Positions 38,347 through 45,396 of a stretch of 64,000 bases of DNA are shown here, piece after piece (positions within the stretch are counted from its first letter, which is position 1; every line of letters starts with the position of its first letter). The notes below the pieces were generated by a model. The model searched no databases and was not told the origin of the DNA. It saw nothing but the letters and a program-made list of their open reading frames with translations. The stretch is taken from assembly GCF_016767715.1 (NCBI RefSeq), contig NZ_CP050145.1, positions 1,116,001-1,180,000 on the forward strand. The letters run 5' to 3'. The position numbers were made by a program, and so were the translations under genes. This DNA is from Mycobacteroides chelonae. GTDB taxonomy: Bacteria; Actinomycetota; Actinomycetes; Mycobacteriales; Mycobacteriaceae.

Positions 38347-39325
38347 TCCCGTCGAAAAGTCCTGTTACCGAACCGTTCTCGAAAACCTCGCGGATGGTGC
38401 TGGCGAGCAGCGGCGCAATCGACAGCACCGTCAGCTGGGGGAAGCGCTTCTCCTCGCCGATGGGCAGCGTGTTGGTGACCAGCACCTCGCGGGCGCCACA
38501 GTTGGCCAGGCGCTCGGCGGCAGGGTCGGACAGCACGCCGTGGGTGGCGGCAATCACGACGTCCTTGGCACCGGCCTCGTGCAGCAGCCCGACGGCCCCG
38601 GCGATGGTGCCACCGGTGTCGATCATGTCGTCGGTGATGACGCAGGTCTTGCCGGTGACGTCACCGACGACGCGGTTGGCCTTGACCTGGTTGGGCACTC
38701 GCGGGTCACGTGTCTTGTGGATGAAGGCCAGCGGCACACCGCCCAGGGAGTCGGCCCACTTCTCGGCGACGCGCACGCGCCCGGAGTCCGGCGACACGAC
38801 GACGACATCTTCGCCATTGCTCACGTAGTGCTCGGCGATGTATCCACACAGCAGCGACTGGGCGCGCATGTGATCCACCGGTCCGTCGAAGAAGCCCTGA
38901 ATCTGGTCGGTGTGCAGGTCCACCGTGACGATGCGGTCGGCGCCCGCGGTCTTGTACAGGTCTGCCACCAGGCGCGCCGAGATCGGCTCGCGGCCACGGT
39001 GCTTCTTGTCCTGGCGCGCATAGGGGTAGAACGGCAGGATCGCGGTGATCCGCTTGGCGCTGCCCCGCTTGAGCGCATCGATCATGATCAGCTGTTCCAT
39101 CAGCCACGTGTTCAGCGGTGCCGGATGCGATTGCAAGACGAACGCGTCGCAGCCGCGTACCGACTCCTCGAAGCGCACGAAGATCTCGCCGTTGGCGAAA
39201 TCGCGGGCGGTCTGCGCGGTCACCTGGACGTCGAGTTCCTTGGCGACCTGTTCGGCCAGTTCAGGGTGCGCACGACCCGAGAACAGCATCAGATTTTTGC
39301 GGTTATCGGTCCAGTCGGTGCTCAC
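38339..39325 (-). CDS. prs: Ribose-phosphate pyrophosphokinase
   Basis: 328 residues from GTG 39325. It makes PRPP from ribose-5-phosphate and ATP for purine, pyrimidine, His, Trp and decaprenyl-arabinose synthesis. Signatures: LMLFSGRAHPELAEQVA, QSHPAPLNTWLMEQLIMIDALKR, the flexible-loop RQDKKHRGREPISARLVADL and the PRPP loop CVITDDMIDTGGTIAGA. The upstream frame to 39463 has no support. It is in the order glmU-prs-lpqT as in M. tuberculosis. Confidence 0.96.
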   Translation of the reverse strand: MSTDWTDNRKNLMLFSGRAHPELAEQVAKELDVQVTAQTARDFANGEIFVRFEESVRGCDAFVLQSHPAPLNTWLMEQLIMIDALKRGSAKRITAILPFYPYARQDKKHRGREPISARLVADLYKTAGADRIVTVDLHTDQIQGFFDGPVDHMRAQSLLCGYIAEHYVSNGEDVVVVSPDSGRVRVAEKWADSLGGVPLAFIHKTRDPRVPNQVKANRVVGDVTGKTCVITDDMIDTGGTIAGAVGLLHEAGAKDVVIAATHGVLSDPAAERLANCGAREVLVTNTLPIGEEKRFPQLTVLSIAPLLASTIREVFENGSVTGLFDGNA

Positions 39326-39498
39326 GGCGCAGCTAGTCCTCTTGGGTTCGTAATTTTGGGCTTCACAAGGACGGCGCCGGGTACCGGCCCGCCGGGATAA
39401 TGGTACGGACCTTTCCCCGGTGACTGGGAGCGGGTTGCCGGAATTTGAACGCGAGATGTCCAACCGCGGTTTTCCGAGGCCGTGTTCGCCCTCGGTGG
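39326..39498. other. glmU-prs intergenic region
   Basis: 173 bases between the stop of glmU and the start of prs on the same strand. It contains imperfect GC-rich inverted repeats (around GGCGCCGGGTACCGGCCCGCCGG) that could act as a terminator or processing signal. No gene or strong promoter is clear to me. Confidence 0.4.
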
Positions 39499-40947
39499 TC
39501 AGGAATCCCTGGACGCTTCTTCGGCGGCCCTGGCCGCATCGCTTCCGGGGCGTTTCTGGGCCACCCAGCCTTCGATGTTGCGCTGTGGGCCGGCCGACAC
39601 GGCCAGCGCGCCCGGCGGCACGTCCTCGCGAATGACCGTGCCCGCGCCGGTGTACGCACCGTCGCCGACGGTCACCGGGGCCACGAACATAGTGTCCGAT
39701 CCGGTCTTCACATGCGAGCCGATGACGGTGCGCCGCTTGGTTTCTCCGTCGTAGTTGACGAAGACGCTGGATGCGCCGATGTTGCTGTGCTCGCCGATAT
39801 CGGCATCGCCCACATAGGTCAGGTGCGGCACCTTGGTGCCCCGGCCCACCGTCGAGTTTTTGACCTCCACGAACGCGCCCAGCTTGGCGCTCTCGTCGGT
39901 CACCGTGCCCGGCCGCAGGTAGGTGTACGGCCCGATCACCGATCGCGCACCGATGGTGGCGCCCTGGCCGTGGGTGCGGATGACAGTGGCCGAGTCGCCC
40001 ACCGTGACGTCGATGAGGGTGGTGTCGGGGCCGATGTGGCAGTGGCCGCCGATAACGGTCTGCGAGTGCAGCTGGGTGCCGGGCGCGATGGTCGCGTCCT
40101 GCCCGATGCGGACGTCGACATCGATCCAGGTGCTGGACGGGTCGACGATGGTGACTCCCGCGCGCTGGTGGAACCGGATGATCCGCCGATTCAGCTCGGC
40201 ACCCATTTCAGAGAGCTGCACCCGGTCGTTGACGCCGGCCACCAGCGCGCTGTCGTCAACATGGTTGGCGTGCACCACTTTTCCGCTCTGGCGGATGATC
40301 GACACGGCGTCGGTGAGGTACAACTCGTGCTGTGCGTTGTCCGAGCGCAGCTGAGACAGCGCCGCGTGCAGCGGCCCGATGTCGAAGGCGTACACCCCGG
40401 CATTGACCTCACCGATGGCACGTTGGCTGTCGGTGGCGTCGGTCTGCTCCACGATGGCGATGACCTCGCGGTCCTGGGTGCGCAGGATGCGCCCGTAGCC
40501 GGTGGGATCGGTCAGGGTGGTGGTCAGCAGGGTGGCGGCGGCGGGCTCGGCCTTATGCCGGTTGATGAGCCCGGCGAGCGTTTCCCCATCGAGCAGTGGG
40601 ATATCGCCGGAGGTGACCACGACGGTGCCGGCGAAGTCCGCGGGCAGTGCCTGGAGGCCGCATGCCACGGCATGCCCGGTGCCAAGCTGTTGTTCCTGTA
40701 CGGCGATGCCGATCTCGCGATGGAGCGATTCGGCGAGTATCTCCACTGCGGTGGCGATGCGTTCGCGGTCGTGCCCCAGCACGATCACCAGGTGTTCGGG
40801 GTTGACGCTGGCGGCGGCATGTACCGAGTGCGCCAACATCGAGCGGCCGCCGAGGGTATGCAGCACCTTGGGGATGTCCGAACACATGCGGGTACCGGCA
40901 CCCGCGGCCAGCACGATTACTGCAGTCCCAGCGGAATTGCCTGGCAT
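39499..40947 (-). CDS. glmU: Bifunctional GlcNAc-1-P uridylyltransferase / GlcN-1-P acetyltransferase
   Basis: 482 residues. The N-terminal nucleotidyltransferase has [25 protein letters not shown] and [14 protein letters not shown]. The C-terminal half is a left-handed beta-helix of hexapeptide repeats ([36 protein letters not shown]). It makes UDP-GlcNAc, the precursor for peptidoglycan and the mycobacterial linkage unit. The short C-terminal tail after the beta helix is a mycobacterial feature. A tRNA-Gln gene ends 16 bases upstream on the same strand. Confidence 0.96.
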   Translation of the reverse strand: MPGNSAGTAVIVLAAGAGTRMCSDIPKVLHTLGGRSMLAHSVHAAASVNPEHLVIVLGHDRERIATAVEILAESLHREIGIAVQEQQLGTGHAVACGLQALPADFAGTVVVTSGDIPLLDGETLAGLINRHKAEPAAATLLTTTLTDPTGYGRILRTQDREVIAIVEQTDATDSQRAIGEVNAGVYAFDIGPLHAALSQLRSDNAQHELYLTDAVSIIRQSGKVVHANHVDDSALVAGVNDRVQLSEMGAELNRRIIRFHQRAGVTIVDPSSTWIDVDVRIGQDATIAPGTQLHSQTVIGGHCHIGPDTTLIDVTVGDSATVIRTHGQGATIGARSVIGPYTYLRPGTVTDESAKLGAFVEVKNSTVGRGTKVPHLTYVGDADIGEHSNIGASSVFVNYDGETKRRTVIGSHVKTGSDTMFVAPVTVGDGAYTGAGTVIREDVPPGALAVSAGPQRNIEGWVAQKRPGSDAARAAEEASRDS

Positions 40948-40963
40948 TTCCTACTCCCTACTG

Positions 40964-41035
40964 CTCCGTCGCCAGGACTCGAACCTGAACTATCTGAACC
41001 AAAATCAGAGGTGCTGCCGATTACACCACGACGGA
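40964..41035 (-). tRNA. tRNA-Gln (anticodon TTG)
   Basis: On the minus strand: acceptor TCCGTCG (41035-41029) with CGACGGA (40971-40965), anticodon stem TCTGA/TCAGA with loop TTTTGGT, giving TTG, and T arm CAGG-TTCGAGT-CCTG. Discriminator G40964; CCA is not encoded. It reads CAA (and by wobble CAG) glutamine codons. It lies just upstream of glmU on the same strand. Confidence 0.95.
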
Positions 41036-41135
41036 CTGTTACAGAATGAAGACTGTAGTCGACCAAGGAGCGAGGCTTGTCCGAGCGACATCAGGTCAAC
41101 AAGCTCGGTCCTGTGGCCGAGGAAAGTGATGGCAC

Positions 41136-41780
41136 ATGTCGGTACCTAGTAGGCCGGATGGCCCCGGGCGGACTCCTCGCGTCCGGATGGCCGGTACTGA
41201 GCGGCGCCGCCAGCTGATCGATGTCGCGCGGTCGTTGTTCGCCGAACGTGGGTACGAAGCCACGTCCATCGAAGAGATCGCCCAACGCGCCGGAGTCTCC
41301 AAACCGGTCGTGTACGAGCATTTCGGCGGCAAGGAGGGCCTTTACGCCGTCGTGGTGGATCGCGAGATGTCGGTGCTGCTCGACGGCATCACCTCGTCGT
41401 TGACGAGTTATCGCTCGCGGGTGCGGCTGGAACAGGTGGCGTTGGCCTTGTTGAGCTATATCGAGGATCGCACCGACGGATTCCGGATCCTGATTCGGGA
41501 CTCACCGCCGGGGGTCAGCTCGGGGACGTATTCGAGCCTGCTCAACGACGCGGTCAGTCAGGTGTCGAGCATCCTGGCGGGCGATTTCCAGCGCCGGGGG
41601 CTGGATGCGGAGATGGCGCCGTTGTATGCGCAGGCGTTGGTGGGACAGGTATCGATGACAGCCCAGTGGTGGCTCGATGCGCGGGAGCCCAAAAAGGAAG
41701 TGGTGGCGGCGCACATCGTCAACCTGTGTTGGCATGGCTTGAAGCATCTGGAAGCAGATCCGCAGCTACAGGAGGAATGA
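41136..41780 (+). CDS. TetR-family regulator (Rv1019-like)
   Basis: 214 residues from ATG 41136. Helix-turn-helix: RRQLIDVARSLFAERGYEATSIEEIAQRAGVSKPVVYEHFGGKEGLYAVVV. The C-terminal domain contains IEDRTDGFRILIRDSPPG and MTAQWWLDAREPKKEVVAAHIVNLCWHGLKHL. M. tuberculosis has a TetR gene (Rv1019) directly before mfd (Rv1020) in this place and forms an operon with it. Here six small exported-protein genes and a lysA-like gene separate the two, so that operon is interrupted. Confidence 0.9.
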   Translation: MSVPSRPDGPGRTPRVRMAGTERRRQLIDVARSLFAERGYEATSIEEIAQRAGVSKPVVYEHFGGKEGLYAVVVDREMSVLLDGITSSLTSYRSRVRLEQVALALLSYIEDRTDGFRILIRDSPPGVSSGTYSSLLNDAVSQVSSILAGDFQRRGLDAEMAPLYAQALVGQVSMTAQWWLDAREPKKEVVAAHIVNLCWHGLKHLEADPQLQEE

Positions 41781-41839
41781 GCCCTCACACCGGAACATCT
41801 GCGCGCTCCGCATCGTTTGACATAACGGGTGGTTCGCAC

Positions 41840-41845
41840 AGGAGG
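41840..41845 (+). promoter_or_regulatory. Ribosome binding site for first small exported gene
   Basis: AGGAGG, six bases before GTG 41852. It supports the GTG start within a frame that continues back into the TetR gene. Confidence 0.6.
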
Positions 41846-41851
41846 TGGTCG

Positions 41852-42088
41852 GTGGTGGCAGGGATTCGCCTGGTTCTCGGTGCGGCAGCCGCCGTCGCGG
41901 TCGCGCTGGTGGTCGCTCCCGTTGCGGCCGCAGACGACTGCAGTGGTCCACTGACCGCGCGGGTGTGTGTGAAGCCGGGCAACGCCGAGTTGCATTCCAC
42001 GCCGAACCGGGAGTTCATTCCCGATGTTCCGCAGGCGTCGCCGTGGCTGGTCGTGGGTGGTACCGGCTCGGGTATCTGGATCCCATAA
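41852..42088 (+). CDS. Small exported protein, AELHS-motif family (copy 1)
   Basis: 78 residues from GTG 41852. A signal peptide (GIRLVLGAAAAVAVALVVAPVAAA) is followed by a short mature chain with one Cys pair, C-x8-C, directly before the motif KPGNAELHSTPNREFIPDVPQ-like segment, which recurs in the next five genes. It begins 71 bases after the TetR stop. No domain is recognised; the mature peptide is about 50 residues, rich in Pro, and has no transmembrane segment after cleavage. Likely secreted or cell-wall located. Confidence 0.75.
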   Translation: MVAGIRLVLGAAAAVAVALVVAPVAAADDCSGPLTARVCVKPGNAELHSTPNREFIPDVPQASPWLVVGGTGSGIWIP

Positions 42089-42181
42089 GCGCACGCGCGG
42101 GCGAGTCGAACCGGTGCGTGACATGCGCCGATCACCTAGAATTTAAGTCGTTGGGGTTGACCACAGGATGAGGTGTTTGTC

Positions 42182-42481
42182 ATGACGTCAGTAGTTGTGC
42201 GATGGGCTGTGGTCGGCGCCGCCGCGGCCGCGTTGGGCGTTTTGCCCGTGTCGCTGGCTTCGGTTGCCGCGGCCGATCCGCAGTGTGCGGACCCGGCGAT
42301 GTGTCAGTCCGAGCCGCCCAACCCCGAGAACTGCAACGGCGGACCTGACGACATGGTGTGCACCCGTGCGGGGGACGCGGAACTGCACTCTTCGCCGAAC
42401 CCGGCAGACATTCCGCCGGTGCCGCAGGCCGAGACTCCGCCCTGGATGGTTTTCGGTAACCCCGGTATGGGCGGCCACTAA
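42182..42481 (+). CDS. Small exported protein, AELHS-motif family (copy 2)
   Basis: 99 residues from ATG 42182. The N terminus MTSVVVRWAVVGAAAAALGV is nearly the same as that of copy 4. The mature chain has two Cys modules: CADPAMC, then C-x8-C, followed by RAGDAELHSSPNPADIPP and a C-terminal Trp-containing segment (TPPWMVFGNPGMG). Copies 2 and 4 share CADPAMC and the final PPW tail, so they are sister copies. Function unknown. Own upstream region of 93 bases. Confidence 0.78.
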   Translation: MTSVVVRWAVVGAAAAALGVLPVSLASVAAADPQCADPAMCQSEPPNPENCNGGPDDMVCTRAGDAELHSSPNPADIPPVPQAETPPWMVFGNPGMGGH

Positions 42482-42527
42482 TCCGGTAAACCCGGGGAAG
42501 CACCGCCCTTGATGGTTGCTTTCAGAT

Positions 42528-42556
42528 CCTAACGAGTTTAATGTTGTGTCGTTAGG
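42528..42556. promoter_or_regulatory. Inverted repeat upstream of copy 3
   Basis: CCTAACGA (42528-42535), 13-base spacer, TCGTTAGG (42549-42556): a perfect 8-bp inverted repeat 30 bases before the ATG of copy 3. TCGTTAGG also occurs upstream of copy 5. It may be an operator. Confidence 0.5.
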
Positions 42557-42585
42557 GAATCTAAGCATTTAAGGGGTGTTGTCCC

Positions 42586-42825
42586 ATGCCTGGCCTTCGA
42601 TATGCCATGGCGGTGGTAGTGGCGGGTCTGCTGGCAGCGGTACCTGCCGGTGCCAGTTCTATGGATGTGGCTAGTGCCGTCCGTGGCGGACACGGAAACT
42701 GCGCGCAGCCTCGGACCGGATCGGAAGTGTGTATAACTCCGGGTGATGCCGAGCTGCGATCGTGGCCGGATCCGGCCGATCTGCCGACGCCGCCTGACGT
42801 TCCGTTACGCCCGGACAACCTCTGA
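42586..42825 (+). CDS. Small exported protein, AELHS-motif family (copy 3)
   Basis: 79 residues from ATG 42586. Signal peptide GLRYAMAVVVAGLLAAVPAGA. The mature part has a single Cys module, C-x9-C ending EVC, followed by ITPGDAELRSWPDPADLP, where Arg replaces the His of the motif. It lacks the N-terminal CADPAMC module and the Trp tail. It is the most diverged of the six copies. It stands 104 bases from copy 2, with an inverted repeat between. Confidence 0.75.
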   Translation: MPGLRYAMAVVVAGLLAAVPAGASSMDVASAVRGGHGNCAQPRTGSEVCITPGDAELRSWPDPADLPTPPDVPLRPDNL

Positions 42826-42864
42826 GGTGGTTCAGGGCCAGAACCTTCGCGATACGTTCGAAAA

Positions 42865-42880
42865 AGCTGTGAACTAGCTG
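42865..42880 (+). promoter_or_regulatory. Shared 16-bp element upstream of copy 4
   Basis: AGCTGTGAACTAGCTG, 79 bases before the ATG of copy 4. It is 15/16 identical to the element at 43232-43247 before copy 5. Its ends are inverted (AGCT...AGCT). It could be a common regulator site or a relic of duplication. Confidence 0.55.
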
Positions 42881-42943
42881 TATGACGTGCGAAAAGCGCC
42901 TAAAGTCAGACTCTGGGGTCGATGGATAGGCGAGGTGGTCGTC

Positions 42944-43210
42944 ATGACGTCAACGGTGATGCGGTGGGTGGTGGCGGGAGCCGCCGCGGCGGCGTTGGTC
43001 GTCACGCCCGCGGTACTTGCCCCGATGGCTGCGGCAGAGCAGCCGTGCGCGGATCCGGCGATGTGCCAGGCACCGACACCGGGGCCGGTGCACGAGGATG
43101 CCGAGCTTCACTCGAAACCGAATCCAGCGGACATGCCGCAGGCCCCGCAGAGCGGCATGCCGCCGTGGCAGATGATCAACGCCCCCGGGGAAGCGCGTAA
43201 CCACCCCTGA
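42944..43210 (+). CDS. Small exported protein, AELHS-motif family (copy 4)
   Basis: 88 residues from ATG 42944; a GTG-started frame at 42887 lacks support. Signal peptide TVMRWVVAGAAAAALVVTPAVLAP. The mature part keeps the CADPAMC module but has lost the second Cys pair, and runs directly through VHEDAELHSKPNPADMPQ into a Trp tail (MPPWQMINAPG). Most similar to copy 2. A shared 16-bp element lies 79 bases upstream. Confidence 0.77.
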   Translation: MTSTVMRWVVAGAAAAALVVTPAVLAPMAAAEQPCADPAMCQAPTPGPVHEDAELHSKPNPADMPQAPQSGMPPWQMINAPGEARNHP

Positions 43211-43231
43211 GCCTTGGCATCGTTAGGCATC

Positions 43232-43247
43232 AGCTGTGAACTGGCTG
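43232..43247 (+). promoter_or_regulatory. Shared 16-bp element upstream of copy 5
   Basis: AGCTGTGAACTGGCTG, 70 bases before the ATG of copy 5, differs from the copy-4 element at one base. TCGTTAGG, also found before copy 3, lies just upstream (43220-43227 region). Confidence 0.55.
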
Positions 43248-43301
43248 GGAATAGTGCCGGTCTGATGGCATCTTGAGACGGCTCGACTTATCGTCTTGCT
43301 C

Positions 43302-43601
43302 ATGATGTTTGTGCTGGTACGGCGTGCGGCGCTGCTGGTGGCGGCGGGTGTGACCATCGGTATGCCGCTAGCGTTGGGGGTGTCGCATGCCGACCCCCCG
43401 TGCGCGCCGGGTGCGCCCGCATGCGCGCTGCCCACGGCTGTTGTCCCGCCGGCGGGTGCTCACGAAAAATGCAGTGCGCCCAAGCCGGGTGAAGAGGTTT
43501 GCGCCGAGCCCGGTGATGCCGAGCTCCACTCAACCCCGACGGCCCATATCCCGGCACCGCCGTTGACGGTTGCACCGACGAAGAGTGGTGCCGCGCTCTA
43601 G
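43302..43601 (+). CDS. Small exported protein, AELHS-motif family (copy 5)
   Basis: 99 residues from ATG 43302. Signal peptide VLVRRAALLVAAGVTIGMPLALG. The mature part begins ADPPCAPGAPAC (C-x6-C), has a Pro-rich linker and a second module C-x9-C ending EEVC, then EPGDAELHSTPTAHIPAPP and LTVAPTK. Copies 5 and 6 share the CAPGA module and a PPLTV-x3-TK tail, so they form a second pair of sister copies. Confidence 0.77.
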   Translation: MMFVLVRRAALLVAAGVTIGMPLALGVSHADPPCAPGAPACALPTAVVPPAGAHEKCSAPKPGEEVCAEPGDAELHSTPTAHIPAPPLTVAPTKSGAAL

Positions 43602-43634
43602 ACGAATGCGCGTCCCGGCTCCTACGGTGGAGTT

Positions 43635-43946
43635 ATGCGGTTGTCGCTGAGGCGCGCCGCGGTGTCAGTAGCAGTGACGAGCCTCGTCATGGGAGGTTCG
43701 GTGGTGGTGGGCGTTTCATACGCCGATCCATGCGCACCGGGTGCAGCGACGTGTTCATTGCCGACGACGTCCGAGACGCCGTCGGCGACAAGCCGTCCGA
43801 GTTGCCGGGAGTCGGCTCCCAGCCAACAGGATTGTTCAAAGCCGGGTAATGCCGAAATTCATTCGACTCCGGACCCTGCGCACGAGGCCACGCCGCCGTT
43901 GACGGTCGAACAGACCAAACCGGTGCCCACTGCGCACTGGCCCTAA
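43635..43946 (+). CDS. Small exported protein, AELHS-motif family (copy 6)
   Basis: 103 residues from ATG 43635, only 33 bases after copy 5, so probably cotranscribed with it. Signal peptide LRRAAVSVAVTSLVMGGSVVVG. The mature part begins ADPCAPGAATC, then a Ser/Thr-rich linker, C-x9-C and KPGNAEIHSTPDPAHEATPPLTV. The stop overlaps the end of the converging lysA-like gene by 4 bases. The Ser/Thr linker could be O-mannosylated by Pmt, encoded earlier in the window. Confidence 0.77.
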   Translation: MRLSLRRAAVSVAVTSLVMGGSVVVGVSYADPCAPGAATCSLPTTSETPSATSRPSCRESAPSQQDCSKPGNAEIHSTPDPAHEATPPLTVEQTKPVPTAHWP

Positions 43947-45289
43947 CGCGCGCCGCAGTCCCGTGAGAGCAGATCGGCGATCGTCTCGCGGCGTACCAGC
44001 TCGCGCACCCGTCCGTCGCGGACCGCGAGTACTGGGGGCCGTCCGACCAGGTTGTAGGACGAGGCCATGCTGTGGTTGTACGCACCGGTGCAGGCCACTG
44101 CCAGCACGTCGCCGGGGTGCACATCAGAGGGCAGGCTGACATCGCGGGCGATCTCGTCGCCGGATTCGCAGTGCCGCCCGGCCACCGTCACGAGTTGCGG
44201 TGGGGCAGAAGGATGCCTGTTGGCCAGCGCGACACTGTATTTCGCGTCATACAGTGAGACTCGCGGGTTGTCGCTCATGCCGCCGTCGACGGCCACGAAG
44301 GTACGCCCGCCGGGCTGGGTCTTGACCGAAACCACCCGGTACAGCGTCACTCCCGCGCGTGCGGAGATCGCGCGGCCGGGCTCCACGACGACGCGCGGGC
44401 GCGGGAAGCGCTCGGCCGCGCAGGCGGCGTCGAGGGCGTCGTCGATGAAGTCGCGCAGCTCGGCGAGGTCGAGTTCGGGGTCACCTGAGCGGTAGGGAAC
44501 GCCGTGGCCGCCACCGATATTGAGTTCACCCAGGATCACGCCGTGCTTGGCGCGAATATCGGCCATCGCGGCGATCATGCGACGAATGGTTTCGCCGTAG
44601 AGCGTGCAGTCGGTGACCTGTGAGCCGATGTGGCAGTGCAGGCCGACCAGGTTCAGCAGGGGCTGGTCCAGCACACGGCGGACGGCCTCGGTGGCGTGTC
44701 CACTGTGTAGCGGGAATCCGAACTTCTGATCGGTGACGCCCGTCGTTACCGCGGCGTGCCCGTGGATGTCGATATCGGGGGTGACCCGTACGAGTACACG
44801 CTGGCGTTTCTTGAGCCGAGTCGCCAGGAACATGATCTCGGTGTTGGAATCCAGCACGATCCGGCCCACGCCGACCGCGGCGGCGTCACTGAGTTCGTCA
44901 GGGGTCTTGGCGTTGCCGTGCATGATGATTCGTTCCGGGTCGAAGCCGCCCGCCAGCGCGGTTGCCAGCTCGCCGGAAGAGCAGACATCCAGCGACAGGC
45001 CCTCTTGCGCCACCCAACGCGCGATATCGGTCGTCAGCAGCGCCTTGCTGGCGTACGCGATCTCGATCTCGCGCAGGGTGCGGCGATAGTGACGGGCGCG
45101 GTGGCGGAAATCCTCCTCGTCAACCACGTACGCAGGGGTGCGGAACTGGTCGGCGATTTCCGAGAGCGCCGTCTCTCCGACGCACATCCGGCCCTGCTCG
45201 TCCAGGTGTGTGGTGACCGGCCACACGGCCGGGTCGACGCGCGGTCGCGCCACGTTATGTAAGGACGGCAGGAGGTCCAGAAGTGTCAT
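43943..45289 (-). CDS. lysA: Diaminopimelate decarboxylase-like protein (second lysA)
   Basis: 448 residues from ATG 45289; a frame to 45319 exists. It is a fold-type III PLP enzyme: the PLP lysine is K82 in IAYASKALLT, then HGNAKTPDEL, GLHCHIGSQVTDC, ELNIGGGHGVPYRSGD and a C-terminal CESGDEIARDV with the active-site Cys, and ACTGAYNHSMASSYN. These are the DAP decarboxylase motifs. Mycobacteria carry the main lysA elsewhere, between argS and the thr genes, so this is probably a paralogue. The substrate could be another D- or meso-amino acid. Confidence 0.85.
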   Translation of the reverse strand: MTLLDLLPSLHNVARPRVDPAVWPVTTHLDEQGRMCVGETALSEIADQFRTPAYVVDEEDFRHRARHYRRTLREIEIAYASKALLTTDIARWVAQEGLSLDVCSSGELATALAGGFDPERIIMHGNAKTPDELSDAAAVGVGRIVLDSNTEIMFLATRLKKRQRVLVRVTPDIDIHGHAAVTTGVTDQKFGFPLHSGHATEAVRRVLDQPLLNLVGLHCHIGSQVTDCTLYGETIRRMIAAMADIRAKHGVILGELNIGGGHGVPYRSGDPELDLAELRDFIDDALDAACAAERFPRPRVVVEPGRAISARAGVTLYRVVSVKTQPGGRTFVAVDGGMSDNPRVSLYDAKYSVALANRHPSAPPQLVTVAGRHCESGDEIARDVSLPSDVHPGDVLAVACTGAYNHSMASSYNLVGRPPVLAVRDGRVRELVRRETIADLLSRDCGAR

Positions 45290-45396
45290 GCATCTACCGT
45301 GCGCCTGTGGCGACCCCATGCGGAGTTTCTTGACGTGGCCTTGACGGTGATGGGCCCGATTTTTTCGAGATCTGGGCGCCGTAGAATGAAGTCACC

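Noticed and set aside
39445..41049. 534-residue plus-strand frame opposite glmU and the tRNA-Gln
   Set aside because: Shadow frame without motifs; it runs through the tRNA gene.
41852..43946. Exported gene cluster considered as a type VII secretion (PE/PPE or Esx) locus
   Set aside because: The proteins have ordinary Sec signal peptides and Cys modules, with no WxG, YxxxD/E or ESX components.
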